A stretch of DNA of 59,063 nucleotides from an uncultured delta proteobacterium. Its GTDB lineage: Bacteria > Myxococcota_A > Polyangia > Polyangiales > Polyangiaceae. The notes beneath the pieces were generated by a model. The model saw nothing but the letters and a program-made list of their open reading frames with translations, made no database searches and had not been told where the DNA came from. The DNA lies in contig CAITIQ010000107.1 in NCBI GenBank assembly GCA_903892415.1, positions 1 to 59,063 of the forward strand. Direction: 5' to 3'. Both the position numbers and the translations under genes were made by a program. Positions 8,681 through 16,759 of this stretch are shown here, in pieces; position 1 is the stretch's first letter, and every line of letters starts with the position of its first letter.

Positions 8681-10375
8681 ATGGACTTCGACTGCGAATT
8701 ATTGACGGCGGGTCACGTGTCGGTCGCAGCGAGGGTCTTCTCGCAACGTGGTCGCGTTGGGGTAACGGTCGTGGGCAAGGTGACCTTCGCCTTGGTACCT
8801 GACGGAGTGATGCAACTGCTTGCGCCCAACCCCATCCACGCTGCTGAGCTGCCGCGAGCCGATGGCGTTTTGACCAGTGCTCGGCGCGCCTCGGACTTCG
8901 CACTTTTTCTACAGAGGCCGGAGGTCATCGCTGAGGCTGTGGCGTTTGCGCCAAGCGGCCAAGTGGAGACGATGCCGGTGCGCATCGCCATTCAACGAGG
9001 CGAGCGCTTGCTCTTCTCCAAGGAACTCCAGATCGTTGGTGATCGCACCGGAGCCGCCGGAGAAAACCCGAGGCCGCTGCCCTTTGCGAGCATGCCGATC
9101 ACCTATGAACGAGCGCCCGGCGGCATCGGGCAGCCAGAGAATCCAGTCGGCGTGGGTGAAGAGTCCGGGCATCGCGTCACCTTGCCCAACGTGTTGCCTG
9201 CGAAGGCGAGGCCGCCGGCAGCGAGCGGTGCTGTGCAGCCTCCCGTCGGCTTCGGGCCGGTATCGAGCGCGTGGCTGCATCGGCGTGGGCGACGCGGAAA
9301 GCTCCCGCGCCCGCTGATCGATGAAGCGCTGTGGGTGACGTTGCCCGACGACTTCGACGGCAGTTACTTTCAAGCCGCGCCGAGCGATCAGCAGATCGAG
9401 GATCTGGCTCCGGATGATGAGCTGATCTTCGAGGGCCTGCATCCACAACATGCGCGGCTGCGCACCCGGCTTCCGCGCATGCGCGTGGTGGCCATGGTCG
9501 AGACCAGCCAGCGTCGACGCGTGCCTGTCGGTTTGCGCCTCGATACGTTGTATTTCGAGCCGCATGAACTGCGGGCCGAGCTCACCTTTCGCGGCGTGGT
9601 CGAGGTGATGCCGGAGATGGTTCCAGGGCTCAAGATCGTCGGTGCGGTTGAAGAGCTTTCCCGGCCGATCGTGTTCCCAGCCGACCTCGCGGCGCTCGGC
9701 GCCTCGGTGCGCGCGCTCCGTCATCGCGATGAAGCCGAGCGCAGCCCGCCCTCCAACAACGTTGGGACGGTCCTCTTGGGGCCAGCGTCCTCCTCAGGCG
9801 GTGCTCACAGGCATTCGGGCACCTTGATGCTCGGGGAGGCTCCGAGCAGCAAGACGTTGCCGTTCGAGAAGGCCCGTCGTCGCTCGTCCCACAAGCTACC
9901 TGCGGTGCGAGCCAATCCACCCGTGGGCGTGCCAGCCTACGTTCCCCCGGTGACGCACAATCTTTCGCAAACGCTGGAGATCCCACCGTCCGCGCCGCAC
10001 GTGGTCCCGGTGCCCGCTGCCGCGCCCGCCCCTGCGCCTCTGGCCGCGGTGCCCGCGCCGCCTCCGTCCGCGCCCGCCGCACCTGTCTTGGCGCCGCCGC
10101 CCGCCCCGGTGCCCGCGCCTACGTCTGCAGTGGCACCCGCGCCCGCCCTCGAGCCTGCTCCCGCGCCCGCGCCTGCATCGCCGCCCGCCCCCGCGGTCGA
10201 GCCTGCGCCCGCCGCCGCGCCGAAGCCCGCCGCGCCGAAGCCCGCCGCTTCGGTCTGGGCCAAGCCGGAGGCTCCGGCGCAACCAGCACAAAACAACGGG
10301 CCGGTCTCACGCCCGGTGGTTCAGCCTTCAGCGGACCGCAGCGCCAGCCTGTACAAGAAGTTCAAGCCGAAGTGA
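8681..10375 (+). CDS. DUF2169 family protein with long Ala/Pro-rich tail
   Basis: Residues 1 to about 330 match the DUF2169 family: an N-terminal beta-rich section (VGVTVVGKVTFAL), the segment PLPFASMPITYERAPGG and a GFGPV block. The same landmarks occur in the second DUF2169 protein at 15659-16756. DUF2169 proteins are known as adaptors that load DUF4150/PAAR-type effectors onto VgrG spikes in type VI secretion. Unusually, this copy has about 230 extra residues. They include a repeated short motif (GTVLLG, then GTLMLG) and a TLPFEKARRR segment, then a long PAPAPA stretch and a basic end (YKKFKPK). The tail is probably a disordered spacer ending in a docking segment. The gene is convergent with the minus-strand cassette ending at 10400. 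Confidence 0.85.
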   Translation: MDFDCELLTAGHVSVAARVFSQRGRVGVTVVGKVTFALVPDGVMQLLAPNPIHAAELPRADGVLTSARRASDFALFLQRPEVIAEAVAFAPSGQVETMPVRIAIQRGERLLFSKELQIVGDRTGAAGENPRPLPFASMPITYERAPGGIGQPENPVGVGEESGHRVTLPNVLPAKARPPAASGAVQPPVGFGPVSSAWLHRRGRRGKLPRPLIDEALWVTLPDDFDGSYFQAAPSDQQIEDLAPDDELIFEGLHPQHARLRTRLPRMRVVAMVETSQRRRVPVGLRLDTLYFEPHELRAELTFRGVVEVMPEMVPGLKIVGAVEELSRPIVFPADLAALGASVRALRHRDEAERSPPSNNVGTVLLGPASSSGGAHRHSGTLMLGEAPSSKTLPFEKARRRSSHKLPAVRANPPVGVPAYVPPVTHNLSQTLEIPPSAPHVVPVPAAAPAPAPLAAVPAPPPSAPAAPVLAPPPAPVPAPTSAVAPAPALEPAPAPAPASPPAPAVEPAPAAAPKPAAPKPAASVWAKPEAPAQPAQNNGPVSRPVVQPSADRSASLYKKFKPK

Positions 10376-10381
10376 GCGCCG

Positions 10382-10413
10382 GCTCACTCGAGGAGCTGCT
10401 CACTCGAGGAGCT
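10382..10413. repeat. 16-bp exact tandem duplication at a 3' gene end
   Basis: GCTCACTCGAGGAGCT occurs twice, at 10382-10397 and 10398-10413. On the minus strand the upstream copy contains the last codons and the stop codon of the COMM-domain gene; the second copy lies in the short convergent space shared with the DUF2169 gene. It looks like a recent slippage duplication and does not alter either protein. Confidence 0.85.
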
Positions 10414-10948
10414 GTTCACAAACGCGCTTCAATTCCAGCACGCCTTCGGGTTGAAGCTGCAACGTGAGCCGCTTCTCCTCGTTGCCCTCGAGGTACTTGA
10501 GCGTCAGCGTCGCTACCGGCTCGCGAATCGAGGCGCCGCGGCTCGAGCTCGTCAGCAGGTCAACACGCCAATCAACGCCGGTAAAGAGCCTACCGTGGTC
10601 GCGCAGCGTGGCCACCTTGAGTTCCTTGCGCAGTAAGTCCTTCGCCACCTCATAGCCGGCTAAAAGGATGGCCGGTATCTCGGTATCGCCGTCGGTGAGC
10701 GTGGCAGCGTCCGCGGCGAAGTCCTGGCCGCTCAGGTTCATCGCGGCACAGGCACGCAAAAGGAAGCGAGCGGCTTGCAGCGGTGGAGCGAGCTGCGCCC
10801 GGGTTACGCCGTAGGCCGAGCAGAACTCGTTGATGGCAAGGTCGGCGGTGGGCGGCACAGGCTCCGTCAGCACCGCCGAGAGCGCTTGCCACAGCCGATC
10901 ACGAGCAGGCTTCGGCAGCTCCTGAATACGCCGGAAGTCGCGCGCCAT
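10400..10948 (-). CDS. COMM-domain protein (bacterial COMMD-like)
   Basis: The 182-residue protein starts at ATG 10948, 53 bases after the previous stop; longer in-frame starts would overlap the DUF4150-S41 gene. Residues 1 to about 110 are helical, matching the HN domain of COMMD proteins in length and character. Residues 121-182 match the COMM domain: GVDWRVD at 125-130, then SSS, REPVATLTLK around 142-151, and an amphipathic C-terminal helix (LELKRVCEQLLE). The W-R-V-D core followed by a P-V-A strand is the family signature seen in human COMMD1, COMMD2 and COMMD5. COMMDs are subunits of the eukaryotic Commander complex and dimerise through this domain. No signal peptide or membrane segment is visible, so it is cytoplasmic. 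As last gene of the effector cassette it could be a chaperone, adaptor or immunity protein; that role is inferred. Confidence 0.82.
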   Translation of the reverse strand: MARDFRRIQELPKPARDRLWQALSAVLTEPVPPTADLAINEFCSAYGVTRAQLAPPLQAARFLLRACAAMNLSGQDFAADAATLTDGDTEIPAILLAGYEVAKDLLRKELKVATLRDHGRLFTGVDWRVDLLTSSSRGASIREPVATLTLKYLEGNEEKRLTLQLQPEGVLELKRVCEQLLE

Positions 10949-11001
10949 CCCATCGCTAACAGCGCCTCCGCCCAGGCACTTGAGCCGCAACGCGGGCGCC
11001 G

Positions 11002-11958
11002 TCACGAGGGGCACGCTGACAAGCGCAGCGGCTGGACCCCATGCCCGCTGATCGGCCGGCCTTCTGGCAGCAGGAACTCGCCCGCCGTCCACATGCGACC
11101 GTCTTCAAGGCGCTGACAGCTGCCTTTACCGTACGTTCGCTCGCCGACGATCTCGGCGCGCCGATAGTGACGTAAAACGCCCGCAAACACCTCGGCGGCC
11201 GAGGCCGTCCGCGCGTCCGTTAGCAGCGTCAGCGCGAACTCCCAGGGATAACTGCGATACCCGTATTGAATCGTAACGTCGCCCTCCGGATCGACGATCC
11301 GGCCGAGCTCCACTCCGTTCGGCAAAAACTCCGAGGCCAAGTCCAAGGCCGCATGCAGGTCCCCCCCAGGGCAGCCGCGCAAATCGATCGTCAGCGCGGT
11401 AACACCCTCGTGGGCCAAGCCGCGCAGCAGCGAATGAACCCGCGCTGCGGCGTCGGAGGTGAAGGTACCAATCAGCAAGTGTGCGCCCTCTTCATCACGC
11501 TCCAGCACGATGGGATGCGCGGCTGCGGTCGGCGCGATTCGCTCGGCCAGCTCATGCGGGCCCTCCTCCGCTTGGAAGGTGAGCAATACGTTGGTCACGC
11601 TTGGTACCAGCGCCGCGCCAACCGCGTTATTCATCATATTACCGTAGCTCGGGCAGGTGAGGTTGATCGCCGGTAGACAGTTGGCCAAGACCTTGGGGTT
11701 GCCCATCGTCCAGCCGCCAACCATCTTAAAAATAACGTTCGGCGCGCCAGGCTCATCCCCCGTGGTCATTGGGATAAGCGACCCCATGTTGAGCGCCGGC
11801 ATCATGGTCAAAAAGATGTTGGGCGAGAAGGGCGCTGCCATCGCGTTCATGCCCATATTGGGGTAGGGGATGGGCACCGGCGCCGGCCCGACCATCGTCA
11901 GGCACACGTCGGGGAACCCGGTGTTCATTCCAACGCCCTTGTTCGAGGCAGGCAACAT
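11002..11958 (-). CDS. DUF4150 PAAR-like protein fused to an S41 (C-terminal-processing) peptidase
   Basis: The 318-residue protein has two parts. Residues 1 to about 128 are a DUF4150/PAAR-like domain, with FPDVCLTM, then PVPIPYPN and many Met/Gly/Asn turns; this domain caps the tip of VgrG spikes. Residues about 155-318 match the catalytic core of S41 tail-specific proteases: LTIDLRGCPGGD at 189-200, then TASAAE at 251-256 and TYGKGSCQ around 275-282. Ser253 and Lys278 are 25 residues apart, the same spacing as the Ser452/Lys477 dyad of E. coli Prc, and Glu256 follows in the usual place. No PDZ domain is present, so the protease part is minimal. This fits a secreted effector protease carried on the spike. 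The genes around it (DUF3540, DUF2169, pentapeptide, VgrG) support delivery by type VI-like machinery. Confidence 0.85.
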   Translation of the reverse strand: MLPASNKGVGMNTGFPDVCLTMVGPAPVPIPYPNMGMNAMAAPFSPNIFLTMMPALNMGSLIPMTTGDEPGAPNVIFKMVGGWTMGNPKVLANCLPAINLTCPSYGNMMNNAVGAALVPSVTNVLLTFQAEEGPHELAERIAPTAAAHPIVLERDEEGAHLLIGTFTSDAAARVHSLLRGLAHEGVTALTIDLRGCPGGDLHAALDLASEFLPNGVELGRIVDPEGDVTIQYGYRSYPWEFALTLLTDARTASAAEVFAGVLRHYRRAEIVGERTYGKGSCQRLEDGRMWTAGEFLLPEGRPISGHGVQPLRLSACPS

Positions 11959-11984
11959 GGTCGACGCTCCTTACCGTTGCTCCC

Positions 11985-12533
11985 TCAGCCGAGGAGCACG
12001 CTCTTACCATTGATGGTTACGGCGTCCTCGGTGAGGATCGTCGCATTCTTCGCTTGGGTCACCGTTGATTCTTCCACCACGGTGTTGACCTGTTTGGCGT
12101 GCACCGTCAGCAGCGAACTGACCCTCTGTAGCAATGAACTCACTCGCTGCGTCAGCACCTCGCCCACCATCGTCAACTTCGCGCTGAGGAACTCGGTCTC
12201 CTGGGCAACCAGGCGCACCTTGGACCCGGACAGCTCGAGCGAACCACCTGCGCGTACTGCAATATCCCCGTCGCTCTCGAGGACAAGCCGGCCTTTGCCA
12301 CGCAATACCCCGATACCGTAGTAAGCGCCCGCCTCGCCGATCACCAGCACCACATCGCCCTTCGCCGGTTCATAGCTGAGCGCCAAGGCCAGCTCGGCTG
12401 TGACCTCGGTGCCGTCGGAAAGGCGCACCCGCACAGCGCGCGCATCTCCTTCCAACACCTCGGCCGGACCGAGGCTACGCGACGGAGCTACGTCTCGAAC
12501 GGGGGAGGGCACGGTGGCGTAAGCAGGTTTCAT
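11985..12533 (-). CDS. DUF3540 family protein
   Basis: The 182-residue product has an N-terminal region with a small beta-barrel look (VRVRLSDGTEVTAELALA, then GDVVLVIGE). After it comes a stretch of regularly alternating polar and aliphatic residues (about 80-180) typical of a beta-helix or beta-prism, ending TINGKSVLLG. This corresponds to the DUF3540 family, which repeatedly occurs beside DUF2169, DUF4150 and pentapeptide genes in T6SS effector clusters. No signal peptide is seen. Its beta-repeat C-terminus resembles the ends of VgrG-type spikes, so it may be a small spike component or connector between VgrG and the DUF4150 tip; that is inference. It lies 26 bases upstream of the DUF4150-S41 gene and 38 bases after the pentapeptide gene, within one operon. 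Confidence 0.75.
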   Translation of the reverse strand: MKPAYATVPSPVRDVAPSRSLGPAEVLEGDARAVRVRLSDGTEVTAELALALSYEPAKGDVVLVIGEAGAYYGIGVLRGKGRLVLESDGDIAVRAGGSLELSGSKVRLVAQETEFLSAKLTMVGEVLTQRVSSLLQRVSSLLTVHAKQVNTVVEESTVTQAKNATILTEDAVTINGKSVLLG

Positions 12534-12571
12534 TGGTGGATCTCACGGGGTCGGATTCAACGTTGCGGTAG

Positions 12572-14320
12572 TTAGCGACGGACCTGCGAAGGGCGCGGCG
12601 GACGGTAAGCCTCGGCCTCCAAGCGGTCGAGATCGGTCCCGCGTGCGCCTAGCCGATTCGCGCCCAGGAAGGCAGCGCCGTCGTCCTTCAGGTTGTGCAG
12701 CTGGGCATGCGAAAGATCCGCACGGGTGAAGTCGGCGCGGCGTGCGTTGGCGTTGGAGAAGTCGGCGTAGGCCAGATTTGCGCCGGTAAAGAACGTCTCC
12801 TCGGCGTTGGCCTCGTCGAGCAGCGTCTCGCGCAGGTTGGCGTCGAGGAAGATGGTCTTGCGTAGATCGGCTTTGGTGAAGGTTGAAAAGCGCAACATCG
12901 CTTGCTCAAAGTTGGCGCCACGCAGATCCGCCCCGCCAAAAAAACTGCCCTTCATCTGCGCGTGCGCAAAGGAGGCTCGCTGCAGGTTCGCGTCCTTGAA
13001 GTTGGTCATCTGCAGCTTGCACTCGATGAAGCGCGAAAGCTCGAGGTTCGCCTTGCCGAACTCGCTCCCGGTCAGGTCGCAGCGCAAAACGGTCACGCCC
13101 GAGAGATCCGCCTCGCTGAACTTGCAACGGCGCAACTTCAGCCCGTCCAGCTTGATCGTCTTCAGGTTCACACCGTCGAGCACCACCCGCTCGAAGATCG
13201 CCCCATTCAAGTCCGCGCCGTCCAGCACCGCGTTGTGCAGCACCACCGCGTTGAGCCGAATGCGCGAGAGATCGGCTTGCGCCAGAATGGCGCCGGACAT
13301 CGTTACCTTGTCGAGGCGAGCGGCCACAAGCTTGGCCCCAGTGAAGTCGGCGCCGTCGAAGCTGAGCAGCTCCAGCAGCTGGTCTGAAAGATCGATCCCG
13401 CGCAGGCTGGCGTTGGCGAAGGTGCTCGAACGAAGGGTTGCTCCGAGCAGGTCGGCGCCGTCGAGCTGGCAGTTAGCGAAGTCGCTGTTCTCGATGCGCG
13501 CGCCGTGAAAGTACGCGCCCGCGAGCTTCGAGCGTTGAAAGGTGCAAGAGCTGATCTTCGCCTCCTCGAAGTGAGAGGCGCTCAGATCCAACTCGGCGAA
13601 GGAGCACATCGAGATCGCCGCGCTCGACAGGTCGATTCGCTCGACGATCGCACTATCGAAGGCGCAAGAGGAAATCGACTTTGGCAGCCGCACGCCGCGC
13701 AGATCGGCTCGATTCATCATGCCTTGGCTCAGCGAGCCGCCGCTAAAATCAGCTCCGACCAAGCTGGCATCGGAGAACATCACGCTCGTCACCGTGGCGT
13801 TCTGCAGCTGGGCCTGGGAGAGATTGGCTTTGTTGAAGGCGCTGGCGTTGAGCGTCGCCTCGCGAAAGTTGGCGCCGATCAGCGAGGCATCGACGAAGGC
13901 CGCTTGGTTCAGCGTGGCTTGCGAGAAGTTCGCCCCGTCCAGCTTGCAGCCGGAAAAGGACATCTCCCGGAGCTGCGCCTGCTGCAGGTTGGCCTTGCGC
14001 AGATCCGAAGCGCCAGCGAACAAGCAGTGCGTGAGCGTCACCGCATACAAATCCGCGCCGGGCAAATCACAGGCCAGGAACTGCGCTCCTTCGAAGCGCG
14101 CCTCCCGCAAGCGAGCGCCCTTGAGGTTGCACGAGACCAAGCTCGCGCGCTCGAGATCGGCGCCAGTGAGATCGGCATTCTCCAGGTTCACCCGCATCAG
14201 CCGTGCACCGGCGAGCTTGGCGCCCAGCAAGCTGCGCCCGCTCAGATCGAGCTCCTGCAGCGTCTGGCCGGCCAGCGACTGACCGCTTCGTACGTAGGAC
14301 TCGAATTCGTCGGGCGTCAC
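12572..14320 (-). CDS. Large pentapeptide-repeat protein (582 aa)
   Basis: Nearly the whole protein from residue 24 to about 560 is made of A(D/N)Lxx-type pentapeptides, for example ANLQQAQLREMSFSGCKLDGA, giving a right-handed quadrilateral beta-helix. Only a short helical N-terminus (TPDEFESYVRSG) and a basic tail (PPRPSQVRR) fall outside the repeat. The start is GTG at 14320, overlapping the stop of the preceding pentapeptide gene (GTGA), so the two are translationally coupled. Pentapeptide proteins of this kind are frequent in DUF2169/DUF4150 cassettes, where they may act as structural or adaptor parts. Some free-standing family members mimic DNA and protect gyrase, but nothing here specifically indicates that. 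Two such proteins encoded back to back suggests they work together. Confidence 0.88.
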   Translation of the reverse strand: MTPDEFESYVRSGQSLAGQTLQELDLSGRSLLGAKLAGARLMRVNLENADLTGADLERASLVSCNLKGARLREARFEGAQFLACDLPGADLYAVTLTHCLFAGASDLRKANLQQAQLREMSFSGCKLDGANFSQATLNQAAFVDASLIGANFREATLNASAFNKANLSQAQLQNATVTSVMFSDASLVGADFSGGSLSQGMMNRADLRGVRLPKSISSCAFDSAIVERIDLSSAAISMCSFAELDLSASHFEEAKISSCTFQRSKLAGAYFHGARIENSDFANCQLDGADLLGATLRSSTFANASLRGIDLSDQLLELLSFDGADFTGAKLVAARLDKVTMSGAILAQADLSRIRLNAVVLHNAVLDGADLNGAIFERVVLDGVNLKTIKLDGLKLRRCKFSEADLSGVTVLRCDLTGSEFGKANLELSRFIECKLQMTNFKDANLQRASFAHAQMKGSFFGGADLRGANFEQAMLRFSTFTKADLRKTIFLDANLRETLLDEANAEETFFTGANLAYADFSNANARRADFTRADLSHAQLHNLKDDGAAFLGANRLGARGTDLDRLEAEAYRPPRPSQVRR

Positions 14321-15654
14321 GATCGCTCCAAGAGGGCGCGTTTGAGGTTGGCGTCGAGGAAGTCGGCCTTGCTGCCGAAGGCCTGCAGAAACTTCGCCTC
14401 ATACAGGTTGGCCTTCACGAAGCGGGTGCGCTCCAAATTGGCGCGCGAAAAATCGGCGCGCAGTAGGTTGGCCGAATCGAAGTCGGCGCGCACTAAGCTC
14501 GCTCGGTAGAAGCGTGAGCCTCGCAAGTCCGCCGATACGAACACGGACCGTGAAAGCTCCGCCTCGGTGAAGTGTGACCGAAAAAGATCGGCGTCGCGAA
14601 AGGAGACCTCCTCGAGCTTGGAGCCTTGAAAGATCGCCACCTCCCCGCTCGCCCGCTCGAAGGTCGCGTTCGAAAGCTCGCTCTCGAAGAAGGCGGTGGT
14701 TCGCAGCTTTGCCGTGACGAAGGAGGCCCGCAGCGCCGAGCAGCAGCGCACCATCGACTGATCGAAGTCGCAGCCATCGAACACAGCGTCCTCGAGCTTG
14801 CCTTCATTCCACATGCACTTGAAGAAGTTGGCGCCGTTAGCCGTAGCACCGGAGAGGTCCGCCGACATGAACAGCACCATGTTGCACTTCGCCGCTTTGA
14901 GATCGGCTAGTCGCAGGTTCGCCCCGTCGAGCGTGCAGCGATCGATCATAGCTCCGCGCAGGACGATACCGGCTGCATCGACTCCGCTCAGCACCGAGGT
15001 CGTCAGCTTGGCCTCGGAGAGGTCGGCGCCCCGCAGGTTGGCTTTGTTGAGCAGCGCGTTGGTGAGCGTCACTCCGACCAAGCGTGCGCCCTCGAGGTTA
15101 GCGTCGGAGAGGTCGGTACCCACCATCAGGCAGCCGCTCAGATCGGCTCCGCGCAAATCACGGCGCCGCAAGTCCATGCCCGAAAGATCCGCCCCGGGAG
15201 CCGGTGCAGTTCCAGGCTCAGGCTCCTTCCCGAGCCCGGCGAGCATCGGGTGCTCGAGGCTCTCGCGCATGCGGTCGAGCAGTTCGGTCGGGAGGTTGGC
15301 CTCCTTCATCTTCTGCTCGATCTCCGGCAGCTTGTCTTTCAGCTCCTTGATCGCCCCAGCCGACTCTTTGTCGCCGATGGCTGGAGCTTCACCAGGTTTG
15401 AGCGAGCGCACGTCCACCTTGGGCGTGGGCTTGTTGAGGGAGGCCGTAAAGCCGGCGGTTGGATCCGCCACTTTGTTCTCCGCCGTCTTCTGCTTGAGCG
15501 TCGCAAAGTTTTCGGCGAGCAGCGCACGTTGTTTCTCCGCCTCGGGACCGCCAACGAGCTTGAGCGCCGCATCGGCGGTCTTGGCCAGGCCGTCGGGGTC
15601 ATTGCTGTTGGCGGCCTCTTGTTGCACAGCCTGAAAGGCTTTGAACTCGGCCAT
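14317..15654 (-). CDS. Pentapeptide-repeat protein with helical N-terminal domain (445 aa)
   Basis: Residues 1 to about 160 are charged and mainly helical (KLVGGPEAEKQRALLAENFA, then KELKDKLPEIEQKMKEANL) and contain a Pro/Gly-rich break. From about residue 165 to the end the sequence becomes pentapeptide repeats starting GMDLRRRDLRGADLSG. Within the repeats are unusual Cys-bearing coils (for example VRCCSALRA). The N-terminal helical region is absent from the downstream partner and could be the docking module. The gene lies 4 bases after the DUF2169 gene and overlaps the next gene by four bases, so it sits in the core of the effector operon. Secretion signals are absent, consistent with loading by the spike system or with a cytoplasmic role. 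Confidence 0.86.
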   Translation of the reverse strand: MAEFKAFQAVQQEAANSNDPDGLAKTADAALKLVGGPEAEKQRALLAENFATLKQKTAENKVADPTAGFTASLNKPTPKVDVRSLKPGEAPAIGDKESAGAIKELKDKLPEIEQKMKEANLPTELLDRMRESLEHPMLAGLGKEPEPGTAPAPGADLSGMDLRRRDLRGADLSGCLMVGTDLSDANLEGARLVGVTLTNALLNKANLRGADLSEAKLTTSVLSGVDAAGIVLRGAMIDRCTLDGANLRLADLKAAKCNMVLFMSADLSGATANGANFFKCMWNEGKLEDAVFDGCDFDQSMVRCCSALRASFVTAKLRTTAFFESELSNATFERASGEVAIFQGSKLEEVSFRDADLFRSHFTEAELSRSVFVSADLRGSRFYRASLVRADFDSANLLRADFSRANLERTRFVKANLYEAKFLQAFGSKADFLDANLKRALLERS

Positions 15655-15658
15655 GCGG

Positions 15659-16756
15659 TCACGGCCGTCCGGCGTATCTGGCAGCAGCTTTTTGCGCCGC
15701 CTCGAAGCCCAGCGGATCGGCCTCGAAGGCCTCGAGCAAAGCGCGGTAGTGCGCCGCTGGCTGCGGTGCGTCGAGCGCTTCAGAGGCGACGAGCAAGGTC
15801 TCTATGTCCTTGAGATCCTCCTCGCGAACGGGGCACAAGCCACGCCACGTCAAGTACACAGCGTCGTCCTCCAAGTCGGCGAACACCGTGTCGAGGTTGA
15901 GCTTCACCTCTCGTACGTTGCCTTGGTCGTCGCGCAGGAAGGCGCGCACGGTGAGGCCGGGTAGGCGGGTCTCCAGCAAGGCGTGCTCGCGATGGAGATT
16001 GAAGAAGCTGAGCGGCTCATCCCCCCGCAGATACGGGAACCACTGGTCGGGCAAGGCCGATTGAAAGTGCGTCCAGTCGAAGTCGTCGGCATAAAAGGGC
16101 GCGCGGTCACGCTTCCAAGCGTCCCCGTAATTCGTACCGAGCTTTCGTTTGCGTAACTCCCATTGTGGGTTGATCGGGCCGAAGCCAACGCTCTCCACGC
16201 GGGAGCCACGTGAGCCCAACGTTGCGCCTAGCGGCTCGATGGTGGGCGCTTCACTACTGCTGAGGCCTTTGCCTACTGGATTGTCGGCGTGACCCGGACC
16301 GCCGAAGGCGTTGGCCCAGGTGATCGGCATCGCGCTGAAGGGTAGGGGTTTGCTCAAGGCCGCTCCGCTGCGGGAATCGGAGAACACCCGCCGCCCCACG
16401 ACGCTCAGCGACTTGGACCAGGCGCCCACGCTCATTCGCACCCGCGCCTCGCTCACCTCCACTCCACCGGGGGCGTGACAACTGCCTTTCAACAGCGCCT
16501 CCGCGTGCGGTTTGAAATCGGCGAAGTCCCCCGGCTGCAGGGATTCTCCCAGTCGCTCGTCATCCTCCTCGGCGAACAAGTCGGCGCTCATGAAGCCTTG
16601 CACCAACGGATTCTCGGGGTCTTCGATCAGCTCGAGCGGCCCGCCTTGCACGACCTTGAATTTGCCGCGGACGATCACGGTCATTTCTGGCCGTCGCGGC
16701 TGGCGCGCGGTCACCCGCGTGCCGAGCGGCATCGGCGTGAAGTTCTTGGTCTTCAT
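15659..16756 (-). CDS. DUF2169 family protein (probable spike/effector adaptor)
   Basis: The 365-residue protein is a compact DUF2169 member: MTVIVRGKFKV near the N-terminus, then LPFSAMPITWANAFGG, GFGPINPQWELRKRKLGTNYG split across a loop, then LPDQWFPYLRGDEP and LHREHALLETRLPGL. The Agrobacterium DUF2169 protein Atu3641 is known to pair with a DUF4150 PAAR protein for effector loading, and here a DUF4150-containing effector lies in the same operon. It therefore most likely delivers the DUF4150-S41 protein to the spike. It is separated from the upstream tail gene by 2 bases and from the downstream pentapeptide gene by 4 bases. Compared with the second DUF2169 protein at 8681-10375 it lacks the long Ala/Pro tail. 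Confidence 0.88.
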   Translation of the reverse strand: MKTKNFTPMPLGTRVTARQPRRPEMTVIVRGKFKVVQGGPLELIEDPENPLVQGFMSADLFAEEDDERLGESLQPGDFADFKPHAEALLKGSCHAPGGVEVSEARVRMSVGAWSKSLSVVGRRVFSDSRSGAALSKPLPFSAMPITWANAFGGPGHADNPVGKGLSSSEAPTIEPLGATLGSRGSRVESVGFGPINPQWELRKRKLGTNYGDAWKRDRAPFYADDFDWTHFQSALPDQWFPYLRGDEPLSFFNLHREHALLETRLPGLTVRAFLRDDQGNVREVKLNLDTVFADLEDDAVYLTWRGLCPVREEDLKDIETLLVASEALDAPQPAAHYRALLEAFEADPLGFEAAQKAAARYAGRP

Positions 16757-16759
16757 CGC

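Noticed and set aside
10949..11092. Longer N-terminus for the COMM protein
   Set aside because: It would lie mostly inside the DUF4150-S41 gene and adds Arg/Pro-rich sequence without similarity to COMMD proteins.
12807..14509. Several long plus-strand frames across the pentapeptide genes
   Set aside because: They mirror the periodic codon use of the pentapeptide repeats on the other strand and have no recognisable protein features.
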